Positions 10,001-18,657 of a stretch of 23,517 nucleotides of DNA are shown here, one piece after another. How positions within the stretch are numbered: the first letter of the stretch is position 1; each line of letters begins with the position of its first letter. Below the pieces are notes generated by a model. The model did not search any database. It was not told the DNA's origin and worked only from the letters and a program-made list of their open reading frames with translations. Made by a program: the position numbers and the translations under genes. The stretch spans positions 3,895 through 27,411 of the forward strand of contig JAAAJB010000485.1 of the NCBI GenBank assembly GCA_016098155.1. Direction: 5' to 3'. The stretch is from Actinomortierella ambigua. Lineage: Eukaryota; Mortierellomycota; Mortierellomycetes; Mortierellales; Mortierellaceae.

Positions 10001-13000
10001 AACATTGGTCAGACAAACCAACTTCCAACACGCTTTCCGCTTCTAAAGAATAGCCAGAAGAAGAGGAATAAAAGTAGTCTCTCCGCTCATTCACATGAAG
10101 AATAGATCCAGAGAAGAATGGGAGAAAAAGATTAGGATAGAAAAAGAAACTGCCAAGAACGTAAGGAAAACTCTAACGAGGCGAACCAGCAACAACAACA
10201 AAAACAACAAAGGGGAGAGAGAGGGTCAAACCGTGGCGAATGAAATAATCAGAGATGATTGGCCACTTACATAACGGATGCTTCTGCTTGAGGATCGGAC
10301 GCCATACCTATTTGTTCACCAACGTGGTCAGCGGAGCAAATCAAAGACACGGGGCGTTGGTTAGAGTAGTCCATGAATCCTCCGAAGACATGCAAAGATA
10401 CTTCTCGAGAAGTAATGGATATGAGTAAATCTCAGGCAAAAAAGTTGAGGGGTAAGAGAGAGTTGGCTCGTTGGAACACGATAGGTGCAATGAACTGCTA
10501 GCCGATTCATCCATGGAAAAGGAAGGGGAGAAGAGGAAAAGAAAGGAGAGAGGGGACAACAAGGAGAGAGGGAGGGAGAGGTCCTTTCGGGAAGGGGTTG
10601 CGAATATGGACAAGGGCGGGAGTGAGGTCATTTGGCAGAATCTTCAACCCTCATATCAAAGTGTTGCAATGCCATTGGTCCTCAGTCGATAGGCTCCTGG
10701 ACCCGATATGCCAAACAGTGCAGCAAGGTGGAGATAAAAAAACTGCTCTGTATACACAATGCTTTTTTTTGCTCCAGCCTTGTCCTCCCCTCCTAACTAT
10801 ACCTCCATTTGTATTCATCCCTTCCCCTGGAAGAGCAAGCTAGTCCCTCTCCCACCCCAAATAAAAATAAAAGTCGCACGCATCCCTGCTTTGTTGTTGC
10901 TCTCCTGTCTGTCGGTTGTCCAGAAAAAAAGATGAGAGCAGTGGAACGAGGGGAAAAGTAAGGAACAGTAAATGAAGGACAAGTACCAAAGGTGAACCAC
11001 ATACATCGTTATAGATTAGGATGCACTCCTCGCCCCAGTAGATCGCAAGAGGTGATTCCGATCGCATGATAAGGAGAATCATCATCTGAAGCTCGGCAGG
11101 CCAGGACGACTGGGGTCCCAAGGGCGTCTGGCTCCAGTCCTTTTGCGCGACGAGGGCCTCCATCTGTAGTTCGCCTTCGCCATCCTGACTAGGTGCAGGG
11201 CCAGTGCTGGGTTGTGATCCAGGCAGCATGGTGTTGGTCTTGAGGTTGGGTGTACTTTGAGAATCGAGTGTGAGTGCTGGCGAGATGCCGGCGCGGATAT
11301 GGGATACCACGGTGATATCATGGTTGGTGATGCGCGGGCCATCCCCCGCTCCTTGTCCCGACGTTGACGTGGCGACAGCCAACGAAGAGTCTGATAGCGG
11401 ACGGCGATCACGAAGCTTTCCACCGCTCGTAGACGAACTAGTGGTGACTCTCCTTTGATGTCCCGGTTGATATTGCTGGGATTCAGAGTCAAAGAAGTTG
11501 GAGTGATCACTGCTGCCTCCGGAGGCTCTCCTCTGCGATGACTTTGTGTCTTTTGACTCGTGTCCAATATCACACTCGTCGCTGTCGTTGTTGTCGTCGT
11601 CGTTGTTGTCGTTGTTATAGTCGTCGTTGTTGTCGTCATTGTCGTTGTCGTCGTCGCCGTGAAAATGATCATTTTCCTCGGACCTTTGAGTAGCCGACGC
11701 TGTAGCGCGATGATTACAGGGGCTACTTTTTTTTGCTGGTGTAAAGCCAAAGGTGGTTGTCTTGGACGCAATGTTCCCAACTGCATGGTCCGCATCAATG
11801 GCCTGCTGTGCATCCAACTGCTCTTGTTGCATCGCTTCCTGAATATTTGAAGTATATCGGACGGGTGCCATCCCAGCCAGCTCTGTTGAGTTCGACGTGT
11901 TGGTGATTGTTGATGTTGTCATGGTCTTCGATGACGTCAAATCGATTGGTACTGGTTGGTCGCTTTCCTTCGTTGCCCGCATGCCTATGGCAGGCGCTGA
12001 AATCCTGTCTCCTTGCGACGAAGGTGGAGCTGGCTCGGAGCGTGATGACGACGTTGACGGCGACGACGACGACGACGACGCCATGGTTAAAGCTGGAGCG
12101 CCAGTGGGCCGAACCATGATTTTACTGACACATATGCAAGGTCGGATATCGAAGGCGGAAGCAAAATACGGATGGACTTCGTCGTCGGAGACAACACTGC
12201 TACTGTCATCGTCTGAGGTAGCCGTTGACACGGTGGGCATCGATGTTGGCGTGGAAGGAGTATCGCGCTCCCCCTCTCGTTGTTCCAATGAACCACTTGC
12301 GATACAAGGTCCTGCTGACGAAACCGCTCCGGTTGGGGCAGTTGTCGTTATTGGCGATGTTGCTCTGGCCGGTGCATTTGTCAATACTGAGGTTGGTATA
12401 GTTGTTGTTGTCAGAGAGCGAGAAGAGGGGGCGGTCAATGGATCTTCAGTGAGTATACTGGCGCTGAGCCGGCGATAAAAGGTATTCTCTTGTAGGCAGG
12501 TAGGCATCTGGGTCTCCTTTGGTCCGATGTTACCCACTGCGTCTTTGCCATCAACAGTAGTGGTGGTGTTGGTGTCGTCGATGGTGTGTCCCTGTGAGTT
12601 GCGGTACTGGTCCCTGACGATGCTGTCAGGGACGACGGGGCTGTTTGTCATGGGGTGCTGCAGCTGTGATGTCGTGGAGTCGACTATTTCAGTCACTCCT
12701 GGTGTGAGGAGAAGAGGTGAAGAGGAGAGGGTGGAGGCCGTGGAAACAACCAAGGTGTTGAAGGCGAGAGGAACAGGATGTTGCGTTATTTCAGAGGTAG
12801 GGGTTTGCTCTCTTGGCAGGATAGCTTGTGGCTGGGATCGGTGCACAGCAGTGGATGCAAGTGTGAAAACCGATGGAGTTGTCAAGGGGGGAGGAGAGGT
12901 TGAAGCGAGGGCAGGGTGAAGGATAGTGAAGGTGGAGAGCGAAGCCGCAGTCGTGGTAGCAGGGACCGGGACCTCTTGCAGTTCATTTTGCTGGTGTTGA

Positions 13001-13179
13001 TGGTGGTGTTGTAATGGCGGTAGCGGTGGTGGTGGGTGCTGCTGCTGTTGTTGTGGTGGTGGTGGTGGCGGTGCTGCTACTGCTGGCTGTGGACGTTGCT
13101 CTGGTTGCAGTTGCTGTGGATGCAAAGGGAGGGACGGGTTGACGCCAGAAGACCCGTTGGTATGTGCAACATCGGCCAT
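1048..13179 (-). CDS. Dual hybrid histidine kinase (PAS-GAF-HK-REC-GAF-HK-REC-like-REC), five exons
   Basis: Exons: 13179-11005, 10307-10271, 9721-9598, 9495-8516 and 8273-1048. All four introns are GT-AG (donors GTATGT, GTAAGT, GTAAGC, GTAATT) and the phases join into 3513 residues plus TAG. In order: residues 1-680 disordered and rich in Ser, Thr, Pro, Gln and Asp/Asn; PAS about 682-815, opening WSQTPLGPQSSWP; GAF-like about 820-1085; kinase 1 with H-box His1102 (SHELRTP), N-box about 1218, DTGVGI 1254 and GTGIGL 1284; receiver 1 with acidic pair 1604/1605, phospho-acceptor Asp1652 and Lys1704; GAF-like about 1750-1900; kinase 2 with His1932, N-box about 2058, DTGIGI 2188 and GTGLGL 2219; degenerate receiver about 2306-2497; C-terminal receiver with VEDN about 2993, Asp3440 and Lys3496. 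No membrane segment is seen, so it is probably a cytosolic sensor feeding a Ypd1-type phosphorelay. Kinases with two cores are known in fungi (Cryptococcus Tco2). The start is the first ATG of the long open frame; a shorter N-terminus cannot be excluded. Confidence 0.88.
1305..2481 (-). other. In-frame low-complexity insertion inside the C-terminal receiver domain
   Basis: About 390 residues rich in Ser, Thr, Ala, Pro, Gly and Gln separate the first half of the receiver (VLCVEDN to VAVDMIKEQ) from the second half (EIDLILMD to the Lys in YLSKP). In ordinary receivers the acidic pair and the phospho-acceptor Asp are about 45 residues apart; here the distance is about 445. The frame is open throughout. 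Confidence 0.75.
4099..4674 (-). other. Degenerate receiver-like domain of the histidine kinase
   Basis: The block starts MRAVVVEPVVEARHFLAWIL, like the first strand and helix of a receiver, and ends RYILKPVKVDRIMECLQ, like the last Lys-Pro turn and helix. The usual acidic pair is reduced to EP and no DxxMP phospho-acceptor motif is present. A Gln run and charged segment interrupt the middle. It is probably a structural, non-phosphorylated receiver. Confidence 0.6.
5065..5349 (-). other. In-frame Ser-rich insertion inside the second ATPase domain
   Basis: About 95 residues rich in Ser, with Gln, Pro and Ala, lie between the N-box (NLIGNAVKFT) and the DTGIGI motif of kinase 2. The first kinase has about 40 residues between these motifs; the second has about 130. 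The flanks continue the HATPase fold on both sides (KVVVQCLLE and AMIRFEVTDTGIGI). Confidence 0.75.
8274..8515 (-). other. Intron 4 of the histidine kinase gene, splitting the H-box
   Basis: The donor GTAATT lies within the Thr codon of SHELRTP and the acceptor is ATTTAG. Splicing restores HELRTPLTLMLAPLEDVL. On the sense strand this 242-nt intron carries a run of 25 A (8401-8425) followed by G-rich repeats (8376-8393). Confidence 0.8.
10271..10307 (-). other. 37-nt micro-exon (exon 2) of the histidine kinase gene
   Basis: Encodes VWRPILKQKHPL plus one base, continuing the PAS sequence IYND directly. It is bounded by TAG on the left and a perfect GTAAGT donor on the right, and the split Ser codon (T plus CC) is completed by exon 3, which reads LGAPGATVWSEIWDVLG. 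The match to the PAS family pattern (YND..RP.L..KHP.. G.P....W.EIW) supports it. Confidence 0.8.
10308..11004 (-). other. Intron 1 of the histidine kinase gene (697 nt)
   Basis: The donor GTATGT follows the codons for IYND of the PAS domain, and the acceptor is AATAG before GTA TGG CGT. It is inserted in phase 0. It contains a minus-strand pyrimidine-rich block opposite the plus-strand purines around 10510-10595. Without its removal the PAS domain would stop shortly after the YND motif. Confidence 0.75.
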
Positions 13180-15206
13180 TTGGAGTAGGGAGGGGTGTGT
13201 GAGCGGCGAAGCTTATTGGCTAAGAGGGAGGCGCGATATGGCTGGAATCAAGGGAGAGAGGCGTGGGATCCAAGACACAGCGGAAAAAGGCAGGAGAATG
13301 GATGTTTCTGTCGGTGTTGTCCGGAGCGTAGCCAGGGGAGGGGGGGGGACAAGGTGTTTGTTCAGGTGAGAGAAGAAGATAAGAGAGGAAAAGAAAAGAG
13401 AGAGAGAAAGAGAGATAGAAGACAGAGGGATGATTCTCTGTTAGTTGCAAAAGGAGAAAAAAGGACGAGGAAGAAGTGGTGGTGGTGGTGGTGGTGGTGC
13501 AATGAGTGAACGGAGGAATGAGGAGCGGAACTAATGCACAATGTAACCTGATGCTGCAACAGTAACAATGTCGAAAGTTGGGGGGGAAGGGAGAGGAGGA
13601 GGAGGAGGAAAGGAGGAGTGAGATGATAGAGGGGAACAACATTAGCATGGCGGGGAGGTAGATGGTTGTTTGCAAGCAGCCATATTTAAAACAAAGGTGT
13701 TGTTTGCACTTGTGTTGTCCGTGTATGGTATGTATGTGTGTAGGTTCCATGTGTGTGGACAAGGTCAAGTGTGTTCAGGCTACATGTGTATGTGTGTGTG
13801 TACACGGTGTGCACACTGTTATGCTGTGTGTGCGTGTGTGTGCATCGTGCGCGATTGCGCGCCATAAAATAAAGGATCTGTCTGTCAGGCTGTCTGCGGG
13901 GGGGGCGCCGTACCTTATTTTCTCTCCTTTGGTCGTTGTGTACGTGTGGGGAGAAGCTAAGCAAGGGTGATGGTACTATTATTGTGCTATCAGTCCTGGA
14001 TTAGAGGCGGGGTAGAGTGGCCTGCTGCGGGGCCGGGAAATGGACAATGGCGCGGAGGAAGTGCATGAAGCACATGGAAAGAATGACACCCAAGAGAAAA
14101 TGAGAGGGGGTGCAATGAGAGAGAAGAGAGGGAGAGAGGGAAAGTGTGAGTGAAGAGCAGAAAGTGTAAGGAATCTGAGGGAGAGTGCGAGAGTGCGAGA
14201 GTGAGAGTGAGAAAAAAAAAAAAAAAAAAAAAAAGAGAAACACAAACCGGCAAAGATCCAAGACATGCTTGGGGAAGGGACCCCACTCCTTCTCTCTCTT
14301 TCTCTCATATACTCACCCACTGGATGCACGCACTCTTTTCGCCAGTTGTTGCCGAGGAAAAAAAAGATGAGAGGGAAACAAACCTCGTGTGTTGAGTGGT
14401 GCGTGTCTTTGCGGGTCCTCCGTCCTCCCTCCTCCCCGGGCGCTCAGACACCAGTCAACTATCGTTCATCGTTCAACGACCCTTTTTGAGTTGGGGCTTT
14501 AGCGCCGACTAACCCGCTCTGTTCCTGCTGATGCTGGTACTCTTTTTGCTGCAAGTCCCAACACACACATGCAAAAACACACAGCACCTGCTCCTCTTTT
14601 TCTCTTTCTCTCTCTCTCTTCCTCCTCCTCTTCCTCTCCAAAACAAAAAAGTACACAAGTAAACAAACAAACAACACTTGGCAAGCGACATACTGTTGTC
14701 TGTACGTCTCTATAAGATGCATCTTACATCTCCCCCCCCCCCTCCTCCTTCCAAGGGGAGAAGGGGAATGAGCCCCAATCAGTAGGTGACGCGCCCAGGG
14801 CCGCATAGTCAAATAGGAGTGATTGATACACGCATGTATGGAAACAAACAACGCAAGCACCCAGTCTGGGTCATCTTGGAGATTGAGAATGAACGAAAGA
14901 ACAAAAGATTAGAGAGAAAAGGAGCCAAGGATGAAGGTGGTTGTTTCTTTTCACGTAATGCGGAAGAGACAAGGCTTGGCTGTCATCGAGGATTTGGGGT
15001 AATGCTGCATAAAGGTTCAGGGATGACCTTGTCCACGCGCACTGGTCACTTGTTTCACACACTCACACAGCGTCCACTCAGCAGGAAAGATGGCCAATAA
15101 ATGAACGTGCACGCTCTCTCTTAGAACGTACGTACATACTCTACACATGCATTGCGCCACCTTTCCCCCTTCTAGATCTCCATCTCTCTCTCTCTATCTT
15201 TCATTG
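13180..15206. other. Gene-free 2-kb region: upstream of the kinase, downstream of the F-box gene
   Basis: No convincing coding region is seen. The minus strand just above the kinase start is strongly pyrimidine-rich (plus-strand purines around 13372-13432 and 13577-13620), as is common in fungal promoters. A weak TATA-like TTTAAATA reads on the minus strand at 13683-13690. Around 13719-13850 the plus strand is a GT-rich, partly alternating tract. There are homopolymers: a run of A near 14212-14234 and a run of C near 14733-14742. Confidence 0.55.
13719..13850. repeat. GT/TG-rich low-complexity tract upstream of the kinase gene
   Basis: Imperfect TG, TATG and TGTGCG repeats cover about 130 bases, with short perfect GT runs near 13790-13800 and 13825-13840, followed by GCGCGATTGCGCGC. 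It is an imperfect microsatellite with purine-pyrimidine alternation. Confidence 0.6.
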
Positions 15207-15212
15207 TTTATT
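15207..15212 (-). promoter_or_regulatory. Poly(A) signal AATAAA of the F-box gene
   Basis: TTTATT on plus reads AATAAA on minus, about 35 bases past the F-box gene stop codon, which is a normal distance. Confidence 0.6.
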
Positions 15213-15246
15213 CATCATAAAGTAGTAGTAGGATGATGGTACGCCA

Positions 15247-15477
15247 CTACCCTCGGTTCTTACATACGACCTGTAGCCCTGGCCAATGCGCAGCTGCCCA
15301 GGCACGGACAGCAGGCTGTCTTTGCATCCACCGCTCATCGCCAGTGATCTTGCGTAGTCCAGGCCAGTGGTCCTTCATCCATTCCAACTCCGCCACCCCG
15401 AGCGAGTGCAGGGTCCAGGCAACCCCAAGCTCCTCCAACTGCTTCAGCTGTGAGAGCGCAACTCCTCTGGTACTACC

Positions 15478-15511
<34 letters not shown>

Positions 15512-17700
15512 AAGTGACCACCAAGCCTATCCATCCCAGACGCCAGAGTCCACTCCAGGCTCCCGTTTTCCTCCAGTCGCTGCTGCTCCTCCTCGGCCAA
15601 CGCCCAAAATTTGCCCATTCGCCCCACATCCAGTCGTCGTAACCGCGTCAGCTGGCCCAACTGCTCATAGACTTGGGCCTGGATCTCCAAGCACTTGCTG
15701 TGATCGTGGTCATAATGGGAGCTGTAGTCGTGGTCGTGGTCGTAGTCATGATGCCCAGCCTTGCCCTTGCCACCATGGACCATAACCGAGGGTAGGAGGT
15801 CTTCGTTTCCATCTATAGACTCTGTTATCGAAGACAAAGGGGAAGAAGGAGAGGAGGGAGAAGCAAGTGATGTCGAAAGTGTCGACAATGACGTCAACGA
15901 TGTCGATAGTGACGACGACGAAGACAACGACGACGATGACAACAATGATAATGGCGAGCCCGCCGCCTGCATTGGTACCGACGGTACTGGTCTCTTGCGA
16001 CATATCCCTGTGATGGAGATCTGCAATACTTCGAGGTTGCTGCAGGCCCATCGAGAATGGTACATGTCCCGCGCATTCAACGCCACCGTCAGCGGATACC
16101 CTTCCGACTGACCAGACTCAAAGACGCGCAGTGCCGAGCAATTCACCAGCAGTGCCTGGATCCACTCGCTCCGGAACGGCTCGCGACATCGCCGGATGTT
16201 GAGTTCCTCCAACGTTTCACGGTGGTGCGTCAGGATTGCATCCATCGTCTGAAACCCAATAGAACAGCACTCGAGTTGAAGTCGGCGGAGCGCTGGTCGA
16301 CATTGGAGAGGGGGACGTTGATGTTGACTGATACCTCCCGCATGACGATCACTCGTCATCATCATACCCTTGCGGCGAGAGGCAGTGATTGATTCGAGCG
16401 ACGACGACGAAGACAGCGACAACGACGACGAGGGCAGCAGAGGCACATGACTACCAACAGCTTGGCGGTAGAGGGAGGAGCAGGCCTCAATCAGCGCCGC
16501 AAAGTGCTCGTCCTCCAAAAAGTGCAGATGACTCAGGTCCAATCTCTCTAGATAGTGTAGATGGTGCTGGAAGAGTGAGCAAACCTCTGGGACACGCCCG
16601 ATCATCAGATCCGGCAGTTTCAAGGAGGTCAGGGTCGGGCAATGCTTTAGCAACGGTAGGAGGTAGTTGCGCTGAATCTCTCGAGTGTTGTAGACCGCCA
16701 GCTCCAGCTCCTGGAGTGACGCCCGCGACGTATATACTGGCGTAGGCGTAGGCGTATGCGTAGGCACTGTCTTGCAGCGCTCGCGTGGTAGAGTGCTACT
16801 ACTCGCCTGCTTGCCAGGCTTTGACAGTGAGGTAGTGATACCGTTCGCAGCTGTGTGCAAGGAAAAGTCATCACTGGCCCCGTCGGGCACAATGTTGGTC
16901 TTGAGACGGAGCGCCCTGATCTGAGGGCACAAAGCCAGTATTCGCAGGATCAAGTCGGTCCCTGTGCGGCCTTGGTAATTCGTCAGGTCGAGTTCCTCCA
17001 GCTTGGGCAATAGGCTCAATAGCTCGACCTGGTCGCCTTTGGTAATGTGCTCTGTCCCAGCCATCGTGATTGCCAGCTTGACAAGGTTGGGATTGGCCCT
17101 GGCCAGCTCTAGCGTGGCGGGCCAGCAATGCTCCGACCGATGAACAGTCATCGTCAACGACGTCAGGTGCAGACAGTGTGGACCCAGGATGGGGATATCG
17201 TCCCAGCGAAACATTGATAAGACGCGGATATGTCTTCCTCGCCGTCGAAGCGTATCGAGAAAGAACTGCGATGGTGTACGAAAGGCATTCGTCGTGCCCG
17301 AGTAGTAACGCCAGTTGCTGTTGTTGTCGTTGTTGCTGTTGCTGCTGCTGCTGCTATGGTGGTGGTGGTGGCGATGATGGATGTTATTACTGGTACTGCT
17401 AATGCTGATACTGGCGCTCCGGAATCTTCTCGCTCCTGACGAGAGGATGCTGTTGTGGCTAGAAGTACCGGGGACGATGTGGCGGAGACGACGCCCGATT
17501 TTCTGTAGAGGGGAGAGTGTCATGGGCGCATACAGCCTGTCGAGAAACGACCCTTCTACACGGATCGACCGCCAAAGGTATGGAAGGAAGGCAGCACTCC
17601 AGGCCTTGCTCACCAGCGCAGCAGAAGTCAGGTCATGCATGCCTAGATGGCATGCAATGCCATTCTGAATCTCGGGAATGTCAATAATGTCGATTGGCAT
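15247..17700 (-). CDS. F-box / leucine-rich-repeat protein, single exon
   Basis: The frame gives 817 residues from the ATG at 17700. The N-terminus (IDIPEIQNGIACHLGMHDLT, then LVSKAW and LPYLWRSI) is a typical F-box of about 45 residues, the part that binds Skp1 in SCF ubiquitin ligases. After a linker rich in Ser, His and Asn come leucine-rich repeats: LTSLTMTVH, PNLVKLAITMA, PKLEELDLTN, PQIRALRLKTN, LQELELAVYN, PTLTSLKLPDL, LERLDLSHLHF, LRRLQLECC and others, which would select the substrate. The C-terminus has LEELGVAWTLHSLGVAELEW and HWPGLRKITG, closing motifs I associate with large F-box/LRR families of early-diverging fungi. Odd parts: an Asp/His cluster near residue 650, a Ser run near 795 and several Ser blocks coded by simple repeats. 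The frame is open further up (ATG at 17751 and 17892), but 17700 begins exactly at the F-box and lies about 50 bases below a TATA-like element. No intron is needed. Confidence 0.82.
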
Positions 17701-17750
17701 GGAGGAGGGCGAGGAGCGTATGGAATAGAAACGAAAGGTGCGCGGTGTCA

Positions 17751-17758
17751 TAAATATA
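17751..17758 (-). promoter_or_regulatory. TATA-like element upstream of the F-box gene
   Basis: The minus strand reads TATATTTA about 50 bases before the chosen start codon. If it is a real TATA box, transcription would start around 17725 and the longer open frame upstream would not be translated. Sequence evidence only. Confidence 0.35.
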
Positions 17759-17892
17759 TCATGTACAAAAGAAGACAAAAACGTGGCTCGGTGTGCTCCC
17801 CCCATGACACTGCAAGAAAGCCAACCACTTTGAGCCATTTTGACCTCGATGACCTGTTGGGGTGTTGTTTGCTTTTCCCCCCACTCCACCAC

Positions 17893-18609
17893 ACCCCTCT
17901 CTCCCTCTCCCTATCTCTCTCCTCCTCTCTTTCTCTCTCATGACACGAATCCTTCGCTGGCTCTGAGTGTTTGCAAGGGTTTGAGCATGGGGCGTGCCCA
18001 CCGCACACAACAAGAAAAAGCCAAAAAAGCAAAGGCAGAAACAGTAGCAGTTCACAGAGAGACCGGGCATGCAGATGCACAGCCTTGGTTTTTCTTTCTA
18101 GCTGAGAAGCAGGCTTGCTGTTGAAATCAACTTAAAAGGGGGGCATTGACCTGCATTGTCCCCACTCTCGTGTGTGCCTTTGTGTTGGTCTCAATCTGCC
18201 CTAAAATGCCCTGTGCGAAGTGGAACAAACACACTGCAATTGCACCTCTAGTCCAACCCCCCTCTCTCCACTTCTTCAACGCACAGGGTCATCTAGGCAG
18301 AGAGAGATAACCACGCTGATAACTTTGTTGCTTTGTTTTCTGCTTTCCTTCCGAGTGTTTCTCTTCTCATGGAGGAAGAATGAGCCTGGCCGTTTAGTCC
18401 GCTAGTCTTCACGTTAGGTCATCGATGCAGCGTAACGTAACATTGGGCCAAATACGACGCACTTTATTGCCTCGGCTCGTCCATGCAAATAAACTGAAGC
18501 AAAGGCCTGCTCGCCCCTCCCCTTCCTACGACGCTATGATTCCTTCTTCCTTTCTGGCTCTCCTGTATCTTTTTTTTACTCTTTCAAAGCCCAACTGCTT
18601 TTCGTTTCT
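17893..18609. other. Intergenic region between the ArfGAP and F-box genes
   Basis: About 700 bases hold the 3' untranslated region of the ArfGAP gene and the upstream region of the F-box gene, both on the minus strand. A plus-strand CT-rich block lies at about 17876-17940. No coding region is supported. Confidence 0.55.
18463..18468 (-). promoter_or_regulatory. Poly(A) signal AATAAA of the ArfGAP gene
   Basis: AATAAA on the minus strand about 142 bases past the ArfGAP stop codon, the first canonical signal I find downstream of it. Confidence 0.45.
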
Positions 18610-18657
18610 TCAGTACTGACTATACTTGGCTTGCATCTCCTGCAAGAGTCCACCAAG
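18610..18657 (-). other. 48-nt last exon of the ArfGAP gene
   Basis: The acceptor TGTAG is followed by codons for [15 protein letters not shown] and TGA. It continues exon 5 (AVQTGAGK) without phase change. Reading through the preceding intron instead would replace the conserved short C-terminus with unrelated residues. Confidence 0.8.

Noticed and set aside
13719..13850. CRISPR-like or telomere-like repeat
   Set aside because: The units are irregular GT-rich microsatellite sequence without spacers or a fixed repeat length, and the genome is eukaryotic.
13979..14329. Minus-strand frames with long Phe/Ser/Leu runs
   Set aside because: These are translations of a pyrimidine-rich tract and poly-T; three overlapping frames are open at once, as expected of simple sequence.
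17701..17892. N-terminal extension of the F-box protein by up to 64 residues
   Set aside because: The extension has no F-box similarity, and a TATA-like element overlaps it; the ATG at 17700 begins just at the F-box.
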